Source of the DNA: Phoronis australis
Taxonomy: Eukaryota > Phoronida > Phoronidae
Reading direction: 5' to 3'
Length of the DNA: 64,000 nt
Assembly: GCA_002633005.1 (NCBI GenBank)
Contig: NMRA01000040.1
Coordinates: forward strand, 513,362 to 577,361
The position numbers and the translations under genes were made by a program. This document shows positions 14,001-29,000 of this stretch, piece by piece; the first letter of the stretch is position 1; every line of letters begins with the position of its first letter. The notes beneath the pieces are model-generated. The model had not been told where the DNA came from. It saw nothing but the letters and a program-made list of their open reading frames with translations, and did not search any database.

Positions 14001-17000
14001 ACCATTTCAAGATTCCCCTGCGGTTGAACAACCCCTTTATCAACCCTCTTTGGCCACCAGCAGTTAAGCCACAGCCTGCGTATTTTGTTAGTTGGTCTAA
14101 ATGTGCTTGAAAAAATGTTTTTTCAGAGTACATTTTTCATGGATCAGAATTACTTTTGTGTGTTGTCTTTTGACCATGCCTGTAGTGTCAAGAGGTCAAG
14201 CCTGCTCAATTGTGCCTACTAGTCACGCACTTGCTGCTTTTTCTATAAATCTGGTTTTCCTTTATGTTATAACTGAGAACTAATTAATATTAGTTAGAAA
14301 TTTTTCTTCATTGCACCGGCGCGCAGCTTACCCATTGGTACAGTTTGCGTTGATACAAACCCTGATCAAGTAACAGATTCACTATGAATTACCTAGATTT
14401 CACAGTATCATCTTTACACTGTGTTTGGTTGGAGGGTTTGACAACAATTACTAGCTACTCAATTTAGCGTAAAGGCATTGTCGCGATAACTGGTCGCATG
14501 TCGTTAACAACTACCCTGTGCTACGATTATTTCACCCTTGTTCCGTACTATATTGGAGTAACTTGATTCACATCATGGTTTTCATAGTGTGATCTTTTGC
14601 CTGGGTTAGACTGCCTAGGGACAGTAGTCGAAGGTGTGATTATGGTTAACCATATCCCAGATAATTGCCACTTCAGTTGCAATTCAACTGATTGTTAAAG
14701 ACCGTATCACTGGGTGGCAGTGTGTTCAAAATGACACCTCTCTGGGCATCATGTGCACTAGTCATCAAATCATTCTGACATGAGTGGCAACAATGATAAT
14801 ATTGCCTCAGTCGGTGGTGATTGGCGATGTAATTGATGCCAATGAGACAATCAAAATGTCATCTCGCCTTGGGTTGCTAGGCCCTGACATACACCAAACA
14901 AATCCACAATCCTCAATCTTTACCCTCAAAACAATCATTCAACCACTGCTGGTAACTATGTAAATTGTCTATTAGTATAATGGGTTCTTCAGTTGGGGGC
15001 AACAATAACTACTCAATTTGCCATCAATAAAGGCTAACTCAAGTGCTGTGGGTACTGCAAGTTTCACAAGAATTTTGGACAACTACAGCAACACAGCGCA
15101 AATCATGCAAACCATCAAGTAAACTATTTTCTTTATGTCTGATTCTGCTTAGAAATTAGACATAATAAAGTTCATGTTCCTGGCCATGTTGTGGCCCAAT
15201 TGGAGAAATTTTCCCCTGGACTATTTTTTCTACTAAAGTATTGAAACAGTGTTGTAATTTATACCAAATACAGTTTCGGTAATTCTTAATGTATTCTGCA
15301 CAAACCTAATTGACAAAATTGTTATTTTTCTATATCTTCAAATGCTGATAACCTTACTGCTATAATAAAAACTTAGTCAAATGTTTTACGACATCCACAT
15401 TGTACAGACCAAGCTGATCTGCTTAAATTTAATTAATCCTTTATTTCGGTTGAGATATTTAACAAAATTCTTCTCTTCCATATCGTGTGCTAAACTGGTG
15501 AAGACCTAGCCTACTCACCTTGTGCTTTGAATCCAGCCATTCTGCATTTGTGATTTTGCTTTTCTCACAATTAACGTTCCAGATCAGGATTATCCTTAAA
15601 GAAATGCTTTGCCTCTGTTGTCAGCTGAGTGTGCATGAGAAATCCTGTTTACCACGCCCATAACTTGTTTCTAGACAGACAATCTCTACCGCGCATTCCA
15701 AAACCACCGAGGGAATTGACTTCCTTTGCAAACCTGTGCCTAGATTTATCCGTTAATTGCCAAGGTTAAGTTGTGCATTGTTAATTAATTTTACATGACC
15801 TGCCCCAGCCTCATCTATGCAGATTGCCCATGGACATGTTTCTAAAATTTTGCACAATTCACATTTCACATTCAGTCCTGACAGTTCTCCCTAAAGGTAC
15901 TGGAAAAGGTACTAATTTCACCAGAACAGCACTTGATTAATGTGGTAATTAGGTTTCAGTTCACTTTATTCAAGAACAGCTGGTTAAAATAACTAAATTT
16001 TAGAATCCTTAACCAACACCATTCCTCTGCAATAGACCTGATTTAGTTTGTGTGATTAGTAGTGTATCAGTGTAATGAACTCCTTATTGTTCTCAGAACC
16101 TACCAGCCTGCCACAACATCCGTATAAGCGGAAACGAGCTTGGGACAGGTGGAAACGAGCTTGTACAGGCGTAAACAAGCTTGTACAGGCGGAAAAAAAA
16201 CTTGGGACAGGCAGAAATTAGCTTGGGACAGGCGGAAACGAGATTAGAACTGGCAGAGATGGGCTTGGGACAGGCTGAGATATGCTTGGGATCGGTGAAA
16301 ACAAGCTTAGGACCGGCAGAAATGGGATTGGGACAGGCTGAGATATGCTTGGGATCGGTGAAAACGAGCTTAGGACAGGCAGAAATGGGATTGGGACAGG
16401 CAGGGATTTGCTTGGGATTGGTGATAATGAGCTGGGACAGGCAGAAATGAGCTTGGGATAGGCAGAAACTGACCCGGGACAGACAGAAATGGGCTTGCGA
16501 CAGGTGGGAAAAGGCTTGATATAGGCGGATATGGGCAATGGTTACAAAAAGGCCTCAAATACGACACTATTGACAGGTTTCGTACTGAAATTATACTGTA
16601 CAAGGTTGAGTTATTTCCCTTTCATTTTCTCGTTTTCAAGAGTGTACTTAGAACTACTTTGGTCTGTCAGGGTCTTCTCTTTGTAACATTGTTTTGATTC
16701 GTCTGTTTCCTCATCTTATGTTTTGTCCTCAATTTTTATGAATCATTTTTTTGAAATTCCATCTTTTGTTTTTTCTTTCAGATGCACATTTATTAGCAAT
16801 CCCACCTTGATATCAGTGCCACAATATGTCTCTTATCATTTGTTAACCACCCATCTAGAGGTAGCCCTGTATATCTCCTACCTGCTTAGTGCCGACCTCA
16901 TTTAGTGGCCTCCATTCTAACTCAATTATTAAAGAAGACAGGCTTTGTCAACTAGTAAAAGGATATATTTATATTTATTATTGTACGTTAATACCTTTTT

Positions 17001-20000
17001 AAGTTTAAATTAAGTCGATTTGCTGAAGCTGAGAAAACCCTGTTAAGTTTGAAGACGTCAATATAACCTATTCATGTATTAACCATGTTCGGTATTTCAA
17101 CGTTCAGTTGCAATGTCAACTGGATCACTAAAACATTAATTTTGTGACTGTCTCCAGTCTGACAAGCGGGTCAACTGTTGACCTACTTAGAAGTAGGTCA
17201 ACAGTTCATTGTTATACACACCACGAGTTGGGAGACTGATATGAAACCAAGTACGACATGGACAACAAAAAATGAGTCGATGGTTAAAGCGCGTCGTGAG
17301 CATGAGATCGAAACAGCGAAATGCCAAATTACCTATCAAATTAATGAATTTGGATGAGGATTTATCTCTTTTCACAACTTGCTGTGTTCGTGAACACAAA
17401 GTCACAGATGCGTGTCCGGCGATTCAGAGCATTTGTTCTCAACGGTTGTATGCATGCAGACACAGAGTTCCCTCAGGATCAAAACGTACACCTCGTTGAT
17501 TCAATATTATGGCGACTTGGTAAATGAAAGAACTGAGGGTACATACGGAGCTGCTCTCTTTACCTGGCGGGAGACTCGATTTGAGTGACAGCCTAATAAC
17601 CTTTGACGTCAGATAAGTTAGTAAACAAATTTCCACTAGGTTGCGTGGTTCCAAGGTGGTTCTGCTCAATCTTTTTGCTCTCTACACGGTATATATTTCA
17701 TATTTGAAAAACCCGAGAATGAAGATAAGTTATTTTGCTAAACATGTGTAAGATATTGTAACAACGTCCAATTTTTATGAATATGGTTTGAAATATCCTT
17801 AATGGAGAATTTTCACCTGAAAATTATGACGAATTTGTCTGTGGCTCTGTTTTGATCAATTAGCGCCGTCAGTCACGCATGTTCATTATTTCCAGCTAGT
17901 TTTCCATAGGCCCCATTTCCCAGATCAAAATAAGATTATTTTATTTCCTAAAAATTACTATTAATTTATAAAAGATGGTCATTTTGATTGCCACGTTGAA
18001 GTCAAATTACAATTCTTCCTTAACTGTCTTTAATGTCAGACAAAAACCTTGATTGTAGAGAAATTTCTTCTTGCAAAATCATAAATTGTGAAATAGTTCT
18101 GAAGTTGAAAGCTGAAGTTGAATAGACCTCCCTAAGTTAACATAGATTTACAGGTGCACCTTGAACATTCCTTACCTCGTGGGGGTCCACATGTTGTTAT
18201 CTGATGCAGCACTGCCTCTGGTGTTTTTTGCCTGGATTTGATAACACGTTACTTCCTTTCCTACTGTAAACAGAGTCTTATGTAGGACTGGTGGGCTTGG
18301 TCCCCAGATCTGGCAAATGTTATGAAACTTACTAGGTGGTTATAAGCCTTGTAGTGGATACCATAAAAGGGCTGATGCATCTCAATAGTTGATAGCGACT
18401 AATTCTTGCCAATTTCTTACAAAGGAAACCTATGCTTTGTTTTGGTGATCACGCTTAATTGATACGCATTGCAGCTACGAAGAAATTATAGACACGTGTC
18501 TTTAAGTTCAATCACGTTATTCCTGATTTTAATCTAGTTTAATACGTCAACAAGAGTAGCTTCCTCGATACTAATACTATTTTACCAAGGACCCTCCACA
18601 CATTCACGTCACACGTCGCACACTCATACTGAGACTAAGCACAGGAATGGTAGAGACAACTAGTGCAACACTTAAGGTAGAAATTCTTCAGTAAAAAAGG
18701 GACTGTGAAAAATTAATAATTTTTCTAAAGGTTGGAGCTTGTACACAAATTTAGAAATAGGAAATGTTTGCTGTCACAAAGTCAAATGATCATACTCTTC
18801 AATATTACATGCCATAAGGACGCATGAAGATGTTGCATCGGTAGCTATTTCCAACGATATTATGAACCGCCACGTCTTTTTTCATACGCAGTGTCCGATA
18901 GTTGAGATTTATGGTGAATGTCAAAATCGCCCATGCCCCATGTCTTCAGAATCGCAAAATTTGTATTTCAGCCGGAATTATCTTGTCCCAAATTTTAGAC
19001 TACCTAAGCTAGATAATTTTTAGTATAAAACTTTCCATACATGATATGAATTAACGGCCCCAGTGACAGTTTACAGTCTAATAAATCTGCATTATACTAT
19101 ACTTCTGGTAAAATCTCACCAGTTTCAAACAAAAGATATTTGTTGATTGTTTTTTCATTTTTCAAAACCTAATGATGTTGTGAACAGCCAAATTTTCTCA
19201 AAACGTCATATGGTAGCTACGCTGTAGAACTATACGCCAGCCATATTGTGTCCTAAATCAGTGAGATTTTGCCGTACCTGTGCCAAATACCACAAATCCT
19301 TGGCACGTGCTTGTAATCTATGGCTGACATACATAATGCAAAGCTGTGTGAAATTGCTTATCCAACTAATCCATATGTGTCTGTCCCATATGCACGTACT
19401 CCCGCGATTAAAACTGACAAGTTTTGCTCTGGAAATTATTATGTACCAATTACAGTTAACAAAGCTTTCCATGTTGGTCTATCGTAACCCGTTAATCTCC
19501 GACTTGGAATTGCATCCGAGCAGCAGCGAGAGACTTAAATCGACAGATTGTTCTGGTAGTCATGTTTAAGCTCTACCAGTTTTAGTTATTTCACCAGGCA
19601 TTCACATCATCACATGCCAGAAGGCAGATAAGTGGACTGATTCTCAATTTGAAAAAAATATGTCACCTGTTCTACCGTACTTAAACATCTTGGAAGTGTG
19701 CAAACGCCAATAAATGTGCAGGGAGCACACGGCAGCTGATGTTGGCTGTGTAGTGCAAGTGTACTTGCATCTGCACTAGCTTACGTGCACATTTGCCCGC
19801 CTTGTTAGCTGATGTTCTTCAGTGGGCTGTGACCATTTGTGGTTAAGACCAATTTAAAGCAGCAAGGACCTTATTCATGATGGCGACGCCTTTTTTCCAA
19901 ATTGATCCCTGTTTATTTCATTAGGTTGGGGACCTTTCAAATGTGTAGTAAGTGCTTACTGCCTGCCCCCAGATCAGAGGACAGATCTGCCTTCTTAACA

Positions 20001-23000
20001 TGAGAAGGCTACATACCAATGATGTGATTTGTGGTTAAGGTCTGCGTGGCCATGGTGATGTCACTCCCCAGGCAGTTGGCCAGAATATTAACATTTTGAA
20101 CTTAAGAAGTCTTATGCTAATTACTTTATAGTCGACATCTTCACGAATGTTGTATGCAGCTGATTTATTTCTGATCAAATGTGGTACCAGCTTGCTCATA
20201 CAAAATGCTTATCGGAATGCGGTTTCTGTGGTAGGATAGCAATAGTTGTGTCACACTTCCAGTCATGGTCCTGTCGATCAGCTTTGTTGATTTCAATGAA
20301 CTGTTGGGTTCATGAATTAAATAATTAAATTATTACCTTGTTAAATCTGGATATAATGGTTTAAGTTCAAGTAAAGTTGAACTGTCAAAATTGTCACTCA
20401 TGAAGCATTTTAGTAAATTGGAGGAAATCTATATTTTGATTGACCAGAAGCCAAAACTTGCGTTCTTGTTTTTGCTTCTGATATATCACGCGTGGCCTCT
20501 AATCATTTCTGTCGTTGCCCCTGGGCCGTTCTAAACTGTAGACCTATCCACCTCCAAACCCCCACATTTCACTGAAGACTTGTCCCTTATCATTAATTAT
20601 ATAATGACTCTTGTTTGTAGTCAATGAGTTGGCGTTATTTTTGGCAAGCTGCCCTCGCCATTCCGGCAGGTAAGGTGGTTTACATGGGCGGACAGCAAAT
20701 CTGCTAAAAATTCAATTTCTGTGTGTGTTTTTGTATTTAATTATTTTAATGCCTCCCCAAGTCAAGACCAACTGTGAATACAGGTTGTCTTAATTTTACT
20801 CGTTTAACAGAAAGTGTAATTGGTACAAGCGCCCTACCTTTATTTTAATAAGCAGTGCTATTGGTTGTAACTATGTTATTACTTTGGATAATTGAAGTGA
20901 TATTAATAATTTCAATCTAAGCGTATTACGGGGACGTTTCAAAAAGTTTAGATTTAAAGCTGTTATACGTGGAGCATCTATAGTTGCGATATGTTCGTGT
21001 CATTTTCCCCAGCTCAGGTTGCCCCAGGAACAAGATAATCTAGAGCTGTCCATGTGGACTGTTCTGTTTACCACCTTTGTGGGCTGAAACAGGTTTTGAG
21101 GCAGTGCCTTAGCAATGAATTTGCAAGAGCACTTGTTCATAGTAATGTGCCATGAACCAGACTAGTTTGGAATGCTGCATCATTCTGATGGCGCTAAAAA
21201 TAACACTGTAATTGAGATGTTTACCAGATAGACTTCCATTCAAGTTCACAGTTTTTGGAGATTTTCAACTGAATCTGGTTTGTTTATTGCCTTCGAACTT
21301 GTTGCTAGTTAACCTCAGGTGGGAGTTATATTGAGTAGGTTGTAGTCCAACTATCTCGTAGCCAGTGTTTTGACTGCTGGGAGTGGACGTTTATTTTGAC
21401 AGGCGCTCTTTGCAGATCTTAGTACCTGCATGTTTCAACATATATGCCAATTTTTCAGTTTTACACTGCATGGGGTGAACAGTGGGACTTTCAAAGGGAA
21501 GTTTCACGCCTATGTTTCAATGGTTTAAAGAAGCGGTGCCACAGTTATGATAATTATGTAGAAAATAAAACATGATATCCTCTGAGGACTAAGAGTGAGG
21601 GAGATGTTAGTAATTATAGTAAAACTAATAATTTTAGTAAAACTAGATGTAGTTAGAACTAATTTTAGTAAAACTAGATGTAGTTAGAACTAATTTTAGT
21701 AAAACTAGATGTAGTTAGTTTTGGATATCTACCTATTGGATATTATTGCTTTTGTGCAATATGATAGATATTACGAACATTTATATTTGAAGCCCAAGTT
21801 GAGAAGGTAAATAGTAAATTGTTATCGGATAAATTTTATCTTTGACATCAGTGAAAGTACTTTATTGTCTGACCATACCATAGAAGTGGTTGCATAATTT
21901 TATGCATTTTGCAATTCATTAGCAAAAGCAGATATCTCTTCCTAGGGCCACTGAATACTATTTCTCAGAAACAGCTTATGGAACGACCATAAAATTAGTG
22001 TAAATATGTACCTCTCTGTATTATCTTGCTAATTTCGTAAAGAAATGATTTCCAAATGACATTTTTCATTTTAAAGGCTATCGATGTCGTGAATGCCAAT
22101 AGTTTTTGAAAATTTTGTCTGAACTTGGACATGGTATAGCATTAATTTAATGTCAAATATCTTTTATGAAAAATTGAGGAATTGAAATGTTGTTCCCCAT
22201 ATTGTGTCTTAAATTGGATTAGAAGTAATTACTAAGCTTGGAAAGAACCATGTCAGTAATTCAGCTTTGACTAGCTCGTTTTTCTGTGTGTGAAAAGCAG
22301 TAGTGACTGGCAATAGCCCGGTTCGGTAACTGAATGTGAGGTTAGGTACTTCAAATGCGTAGATTGGGACTAGAAGAAATTTGAACAACTTAGATCGCCA
22401 CCTTTATGCCTCTAAAACAAACTGGTTGTTTTTGATCTTGAAAATGTGCTGGTTTCCTGTTTGAGCAACAGGGGGAGCTGACACCAGGTGTCTTGTGGCT
22501 TGAAGTTACCGTTACAGTCATTGCCTCCGAGCCATTCATTTCAGTCACCTGCAGATGCCATTTCAAGGTCATTCAGCAAGAGCTGTGTGGTCACTGTATC
22601 AACTTTTCAACACTAAAAGAATTCATGCTGGCCAAGTTCTTATTAGTTTAAAAATCGCAAGAGCTTGTTAATTTGTGGTCAATGGCCTGAACTCAATTTT
22701 ACCATGTGTGAAAAAAATAGGTTGTTGGCTGTCAGAAATGTGCAAACAGGTGCCGGCGATACTTGAAATAAGGAAAGATGGAATAAAGTTTATTAGAGAC
22801 AACCATCCTTATAGGTTTTCAATCTTCCTTGTTAATTATAATGGGATTTTCACTAGGTTAACCTCTCTTCAACTTTGTGAAAACCTAATTGTAAACTTTG
22901 CAAAATTTTCATTTGTCAAAGACTGATTACTGTAAAATCTAACTAATTTAGGACACAAGATGACCAACAAGTGAAATTTCATTTTATTTTTCCCACGAAA

Positions 23001-26000
23001 CATGTAGCACCAAATTAATGATTTTCCATGTTCAAGTTTTGAACCACAACTACCATAAAACAAAAGTTTCAAAAAATCGTGGGCATCCACAACAGTGTCT
23101 GAAGCCCTTGAAGAACAAAAGGGCATTTTTTTGCAATAATTTTTGTCTGAAATTGGGTGATATTTAATGGTACATGGTTTAAACATCTGTATTTTTACTA
23201 AAGTTTAATTTCATTTGTTACCTGGAAATCAAGCTGATGGTGAAGTTATTTTTTGTCAACTTTTATTTTTGTCTAGAAATATACTAAATTGAAGAGTGTC
23301 TTCTATGCGAAAGTTATTTTCTCATAGAGGCAATTCTTTCCTTCGCATCAGATAGACTTTGTATCTCATGAGAAAAGAATTGTCGGTGAGGAAGCTGTGT
23401 CATTCGTAATGAAGCAGCATTTTCTCTGAGGGCCTAACAATTTTATTGGTCTAACCAGTCTTGAAAAGCAGTCTTTAAATCAATTTTTACTTCTTTATTT
23501 TTGTAAAAAATGTTCATTTACGGGAAGTATGTAAGATAATAAGTGAACACTGACAAGTGAATCACGTCAAGCTATATATTTGCTAATTCTTCAACAATTT
23601 TGCTAACATTGTGGACAAGCAAAAACTTCAAATGTTGTTACAAAAATTATCAAAGTAATATTAAAGTTACTTTGTTTATGTTTAGCTTGTTTTTTATTGT
23701 GTAAATGTTATGAAGCAACATTTGACAGAATTTCCATTATTTGCAGCAAAATTTCACGCGTTTGAAAAATTGAAAATGGCAGTTATTTTTTGTGAAGAAT
23801 TATTGAATTCTAGCACGTTACAGTTTCCCTCCCCTGATCATATTGAATGATTTCACTTGTATAATATTTCACTATAGATGTTACCATCAACAGTCTTCTT
23901 ATGACGATGCGGAATCTCTTTTTGTGTCGCATTAGATGCGTTGGGAATAAATCAGCGTAACTCGAAACCTAATTCATTAATCTCGTGACCTTGTTTGCAA
24001 AATTGAAATATTTCAAGTGGGACCACACTCAAACATGGGCAAATACCCCGAGCCATTGACTGGTGAAGCTGCACTGAACAAATGTCAATATCCTTCAGTA
24101 TCTATTTTTTCTTGGGGCATAGATGTTTCTGCTTAAGAACTCTCGACAGTAATAAGGTATTTGCGATAAGTTAGCCCATTTTCTAATGCCTTGAAATTCA
24201 ATTGTCTGCGTGTTTTTTTGGCAGTAAACAAATCTCAACTGGAATGTCAGTTGTCCGGGTTGACCTAATTGACAAAAATATCGCATTACAGTTAAAACGT
24301 TTTCCAATTTAAGTAAATTAAATTGTACCCGGATTGCCAATAGGATTGAAAGTGTTGTTTTTAGCTATGTTTAGGTTGAATATAAATAAACAGGTAAAAA
24401 CTGCAATATGTTCAGAACAAACAATGAAAAAACAAAACAAAATGTTGCTCAATATACCTTACTGCATAGAGCACATTCAAAATTTCATTGACATGAGACA
24501 AGTCCTACGTTAACATTTGGGGTTTTGTCACCCAAGGCCTAAGCGAGCCTAAGCGAGTCTAAGCCAGACTGTGATTAACCCGTTCTAATCAATTCACACA
24601 TTAATGCTCGTGGCTTAGCCGCGATGCTGAAGAAAACCTGTTCGCTAGCTACTATTTACTTTTCAATTTTACAAACAGTCATGTTGGTCGTTTGCCTTAC
24701 TTATTGTTTGTTTTTTGACTTTGAAACTCATGCAGTAAATGGCTTGAAGATTTACGGCCGCAGTTATCCAACACATTCAGCCAAGCCCATGAATAGCACC
24801 TAGCTCATTTCAATCTGTGACGGCACCATCAAGCCTTTGGTGTGCCGGGTAATTCGCTAAATACTCTGGAGTAAACAGTGCACGCTTTCTCGATAACTTG
24901 CATGCAAATCCTGTTAGCATAAGATTTGCCTAATGAATTATATTTTTAATATTGTCCTATTACAAGTTTTGTAAAACCGTTAACCATTTTTCCTAATCTT
25001 ATGTTTGCGATAGTCATCTGGGTTACTCCCTTAGGCAATTAAATTAAGGAACTCCCAAATCAGGGGATGGATATTTAAAATGGGGTGGCCGCTTACTCAA
25101 ACAGTTGATTAGCTGAACATTCAGGGAGCGTTTAGCCGACATTTGTCTTCACGTGCTAGAGTCCAATTAAAGATTGTGGATTGTAACCAACGAATTGTAA
25201 CGTAGGCAGCAAAGTATGATCTACTAACACTGATTGTTACTCAAAGGTATGTGAGTTACGGTACTATGCCAGTTACTTACGATACTATGCGAGTTACTTA
25301 CGGTACTATGCCAGTTACTTACGGTACTGTGCCAGTTACTTACGGTACTGTGCCAGTTACTTACGGTACTGTGCCAGTTACTTACGGTACTGTGCCATTT
25401 ACTTACGGTACTGTGCGAGTTACTTACGGTACTATGCGAGTTACTTGCGGTACTATGCGAGTTACTTGCGGTACTATGCCAGTTACTTGCGGTACTATGC
25501 CAGTTACTTGCGGTACTATGCCAGTTACTTACGGTACTATGCCAGTTACTTACTTTTTAAGAGCAAGAATTGTGATGAAAAGGGTGTTCACTAAGACACA
25601 GACACTGGTAATATAAATTGGGGGTGGGGAAGGTAAGCCAAGCATTGGCTCTGAAAAGTGAAATTCTGGAAATATCGGGTTGGGCGGTAAATCCAGCATG
25701 AGCGTAAGTTACTTTTTACAAGTATTGTGTTCAGTCAGCTAAATTTTACTCTGCTTGTGTTAGGCCAAAAAGAGGTACATAGGTTATGGTCTGTGCCCCA
25801 AGTCACATTGTAACCATCTGCATTTTAGTAACTTGTTCTTGATCTTTTTCTCAAAAGTCACACAATCGCTTGCTAGCTGGTTTTTAAACGATACGGTTTG
25901 TCAAGCCTTTGCTTTGTCAAGTGGTCGTCAAACGTCTAATAATTGTCAGTTCAGTTACTAAATTTATGCTATGACTTCTTAGTGACAAGCCTCAGCTTTG

Positions 26001-29000
26001 CAGCTGCTGGGATCACAGGGTAGATCATAACTAATAAACTTAGCAAGGTTTCGGTGAAATGAGGCCATACGTGTTGTCCAGGAATTAGTTCTAATCTATT
26101 TCTTTATATCCATTTGCAGTTTTCTGATTTGGATAGTTTCAGTAATATGCAGTAAAATCTCACAAATTTTGGACGAAATTCATTTCCAAATTTGACCTCT
26201 TCTTTTTTCAAAGGCTTCAATGTCATGACTGCTCAGGTCGTCACTGCACGCAACATTGCCTGATGGTGTAGAACTTCAATATGATAAAGCATTTATTTGG
26301 TGCTATGAAGAAAGTTATTTCTCCGCCACGTTATGTCCTGAACTGGGGAGATTTTACTGTATTGCTGTTTAAACAGCTTAATTTTTAAATTTCAGCATAA
26401 TTTGGTAGTATAGCTGAGCTAATTGGGATAAATTGATTCAAAGTAAATGGAGTCAGAACTTCAGTGTGAAAGGGGTATTATTGATGTTATACCATCAAAA
26501 CTGCCAAAGCTATTCGTTATCTTTCGCACCCCATCAGGACTTCTGTAGACAGTAACAGCTTTTTACTGATACTAAAACGGTGTTTGACTTCAAGAAGGAA
26601 ACAACTTCAGATTAGTCAGGTACAAGTTGTATTGGTTTATGCAGACAATTGAATTGTGGATACCTATTTGATTAGATGATTTCATTAAAAGGTTTGGTCA
26701 TGGCCATGAGTTTGAAGGAAAAGGTATATTTTTGCCATCAAATGTAATAGTTTCCATAAGGAATTAAAAATACACTTCTATTAAATGAACAGTTCTGAAA
26801 ATTTCCCTTTTCGACTTTACTTCTGGTCCCAAGAGAGCATTTGTTATTCAAAAGTTTTATTTTGTTATCAAAAACGCAACTTTAAGACCCATTGCTCTGG
26901 CTGACTTTTCTTTTCTAAACAGTCACCAAGTCAATGCCAACATCAGTCATCATTCACTTAGTACAAAATGGTCCTGATGCAATCTCACAATGGTTAGGGT
27001 CTATGAACATGCTATTATCGCCAATTTGAGTAGGCTGGTCCATCAAAAGAGCGAAAAAGTGAAAACAGACCTCTTGATTTGTTAAGAAACTCGGTTTTGT
27101 TAATGGCACTGGCTTAGTGGGTGTGAAATCATATTGTCCACAGAGCAAAGTTGTGTGGTTTGCTCAAGAATTTCGACAGTCCCGGGTAGGTGAGTTGGGC
27201 TATTTGGGACAGTCTGTCAGAACAAAATTTCATTATACGTTTCTCCTACTTTTTCAGCTCGCCGAGCCCGTACAAAGTTGGAGTCCCCGGACGTGTTGTC
27301 CTGGTTGCAGAAAACACCCGCCAGGTCACGTGGGTCTACGCACTTCTTCAGGTCATTACACGATAAAGGTAAACCCACTTAGTGCTGCAAGACCTCATAT
27401 GAGCGATAAATAAACAAGTACAATGATTACCAAGATATTTATGTAGTATTTCACCTGTGGTTTTTGAAATGGTATTTTATTTCCGAGACCCCCGTAATTC
27501 TTCTGGATGAGGGCTTGGCAGAACCTTGAAACTTAATTTGGCAATGCAAGTAGAGAATGTACTTGTGAATTATATGGACTTAATGGTAATGGCTGAAGCT
27601 ATTGCTGTGCAAAAGAAGAAGAAGCAGCAGCAGCAGCAATAGGAGCAGCATCCATATCACCCTTACTTGACCTATCTCTGCTTAGGTCATAGGTAAATCG
27701 TGACTCATGTTCAATTAACAACTGTTTGTTCACACATAACCTACTGTTGTCTTTTCCCATGTCTAGTGGCTACATAACACTGAACTGATCTGCCCACCGA
27801 GGGCTTGCCTAATTCAATTAGTCCGCTTCTCCACCTTAGCTTATTCAACGGGCACGCTGCCTCATATGTAACACGACCAGTGTGTCAATTGTTTTCTTCA
27901 AAAATCAGTTTGTCCTCAGCGACTGGCCCGGCCTGCAATTGGCTCGGTGGGACACCTTGCCTGGAGATTGATTCCAGAGGGTCTGCCTTCTTGCATGTGG
28001 TGACATTGTGGTTCACGTGGCCTGGAAATCTGATGGCGATTAGCGCGCACGTTCACCCTGTGCTCCCCTCTGCCCTTTGTTGTCAACAGGTTGTGTTGTC
28101 AGGGGGGCCTGAGCGGGAGATAAACAGAGGCTAAAAGTCAGCTGTCCAAAATTGAGCTACAGAAGGCAGTTGTTAAAATGACTTCGATTATTGTGGAATC
28201 TAAATCCAAGCTTCTGGTAAAATGTTGACTTTTCAAGTAAAGCCCGAGTCAAACATGACAAACTTACCAATTATACTGCTTCGACCTTCGGTTTTCAGAG
28301 TACTTGGTCTAAATGCATTCAAGTGCTTTGATTTGAAAGCTAATAAGAAAAGTCGTAACATCAAGAGAAAGTTGAGTGCTAAGAAGGCAACTCCTATTTA
28401 CAGGTGGGAATAATCCATTTGTATTGGGACAGCCGGGTCAATAATAAGTTAAAGACTGTGTCCATTTTATCAGAGAATCCTGCTGGTTAGCATTCATGGA
28501 TTAACGTCTAAAGTATATCCAGTACATTAGTATAAAAGATAATTAACCATTTCTAGTTACATTGTAGGGCTTGACAGGGCAAATTAGTATTCGTTAAACT
28601 GTAAACTGATGCTTAGAGGAAAAATTTATGTTTATGTTTAGTGGACTATGCTGCGTCTCATTGCTTGAAACAGGTCTCTCCTTTGAGTGTTTGAAGGCTG
28701 AGTGAGGACACTGTCTATGAAGCAAAAAGCCCACAATATCTCCCATCCCCTTCAAATCTTTCTCGGTTGCGACTTGAACATGGACATTAATTCGACTGAA
28801 AATAAAACGTGCGTGTGAGGTGAATTGTGGAATTTTTGGTGCATGTTCAACTATCCTTTTCCGTATTTGAACACTTAATGGAGGTAACTCCTTTTACCTA
28901 GCAATTACATATTGAGTATTTCATTCACAAAATTGAAGCTTGAGGACTAATTTCTCCGTTTCACCGTGATTCGGAACTGGAACATTTTCCCATAGTTCCA

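Larger units (their letters stand above)
11084..27257 (+). other. Intron A-B (16.2 kb)
   Basis: GTAAGG donor to TTTTTCAG acceptor. It holds a 240-bp inverted-repeat element (11.17 kb), two 21-bp minisatellites, a 34-bp palindrome, a 31-bp tandem repeat and several MITE copies. I see no nested gene; the 80-107 codon frames at 12.9, 19.2 and 22.9 kb lack motifs and partly overlap repeats. Confidence 0.7.

Noticed and set aside
16181-16538. Overlapping 89- and 106-codon frames on both strands
   Set aside because: Both are produced by a 21-bp repeat unit without stops; they are not genes.
22869-23186. 105-codon minus-strand frame
   Set aside because: It lies almost wholly in a MITE family 1 copy and has no motif.
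25251-25616. 121-codon open frame
   Set aside because: It is the minisatellite read in frame; there is no splice signal, no homologue and no non-repeat domain.
27117-27413. 98-codon + strand frame covering exon B
   Set aside because: Wrong frame for the conserved MICU residues; the exon is read one frame away.
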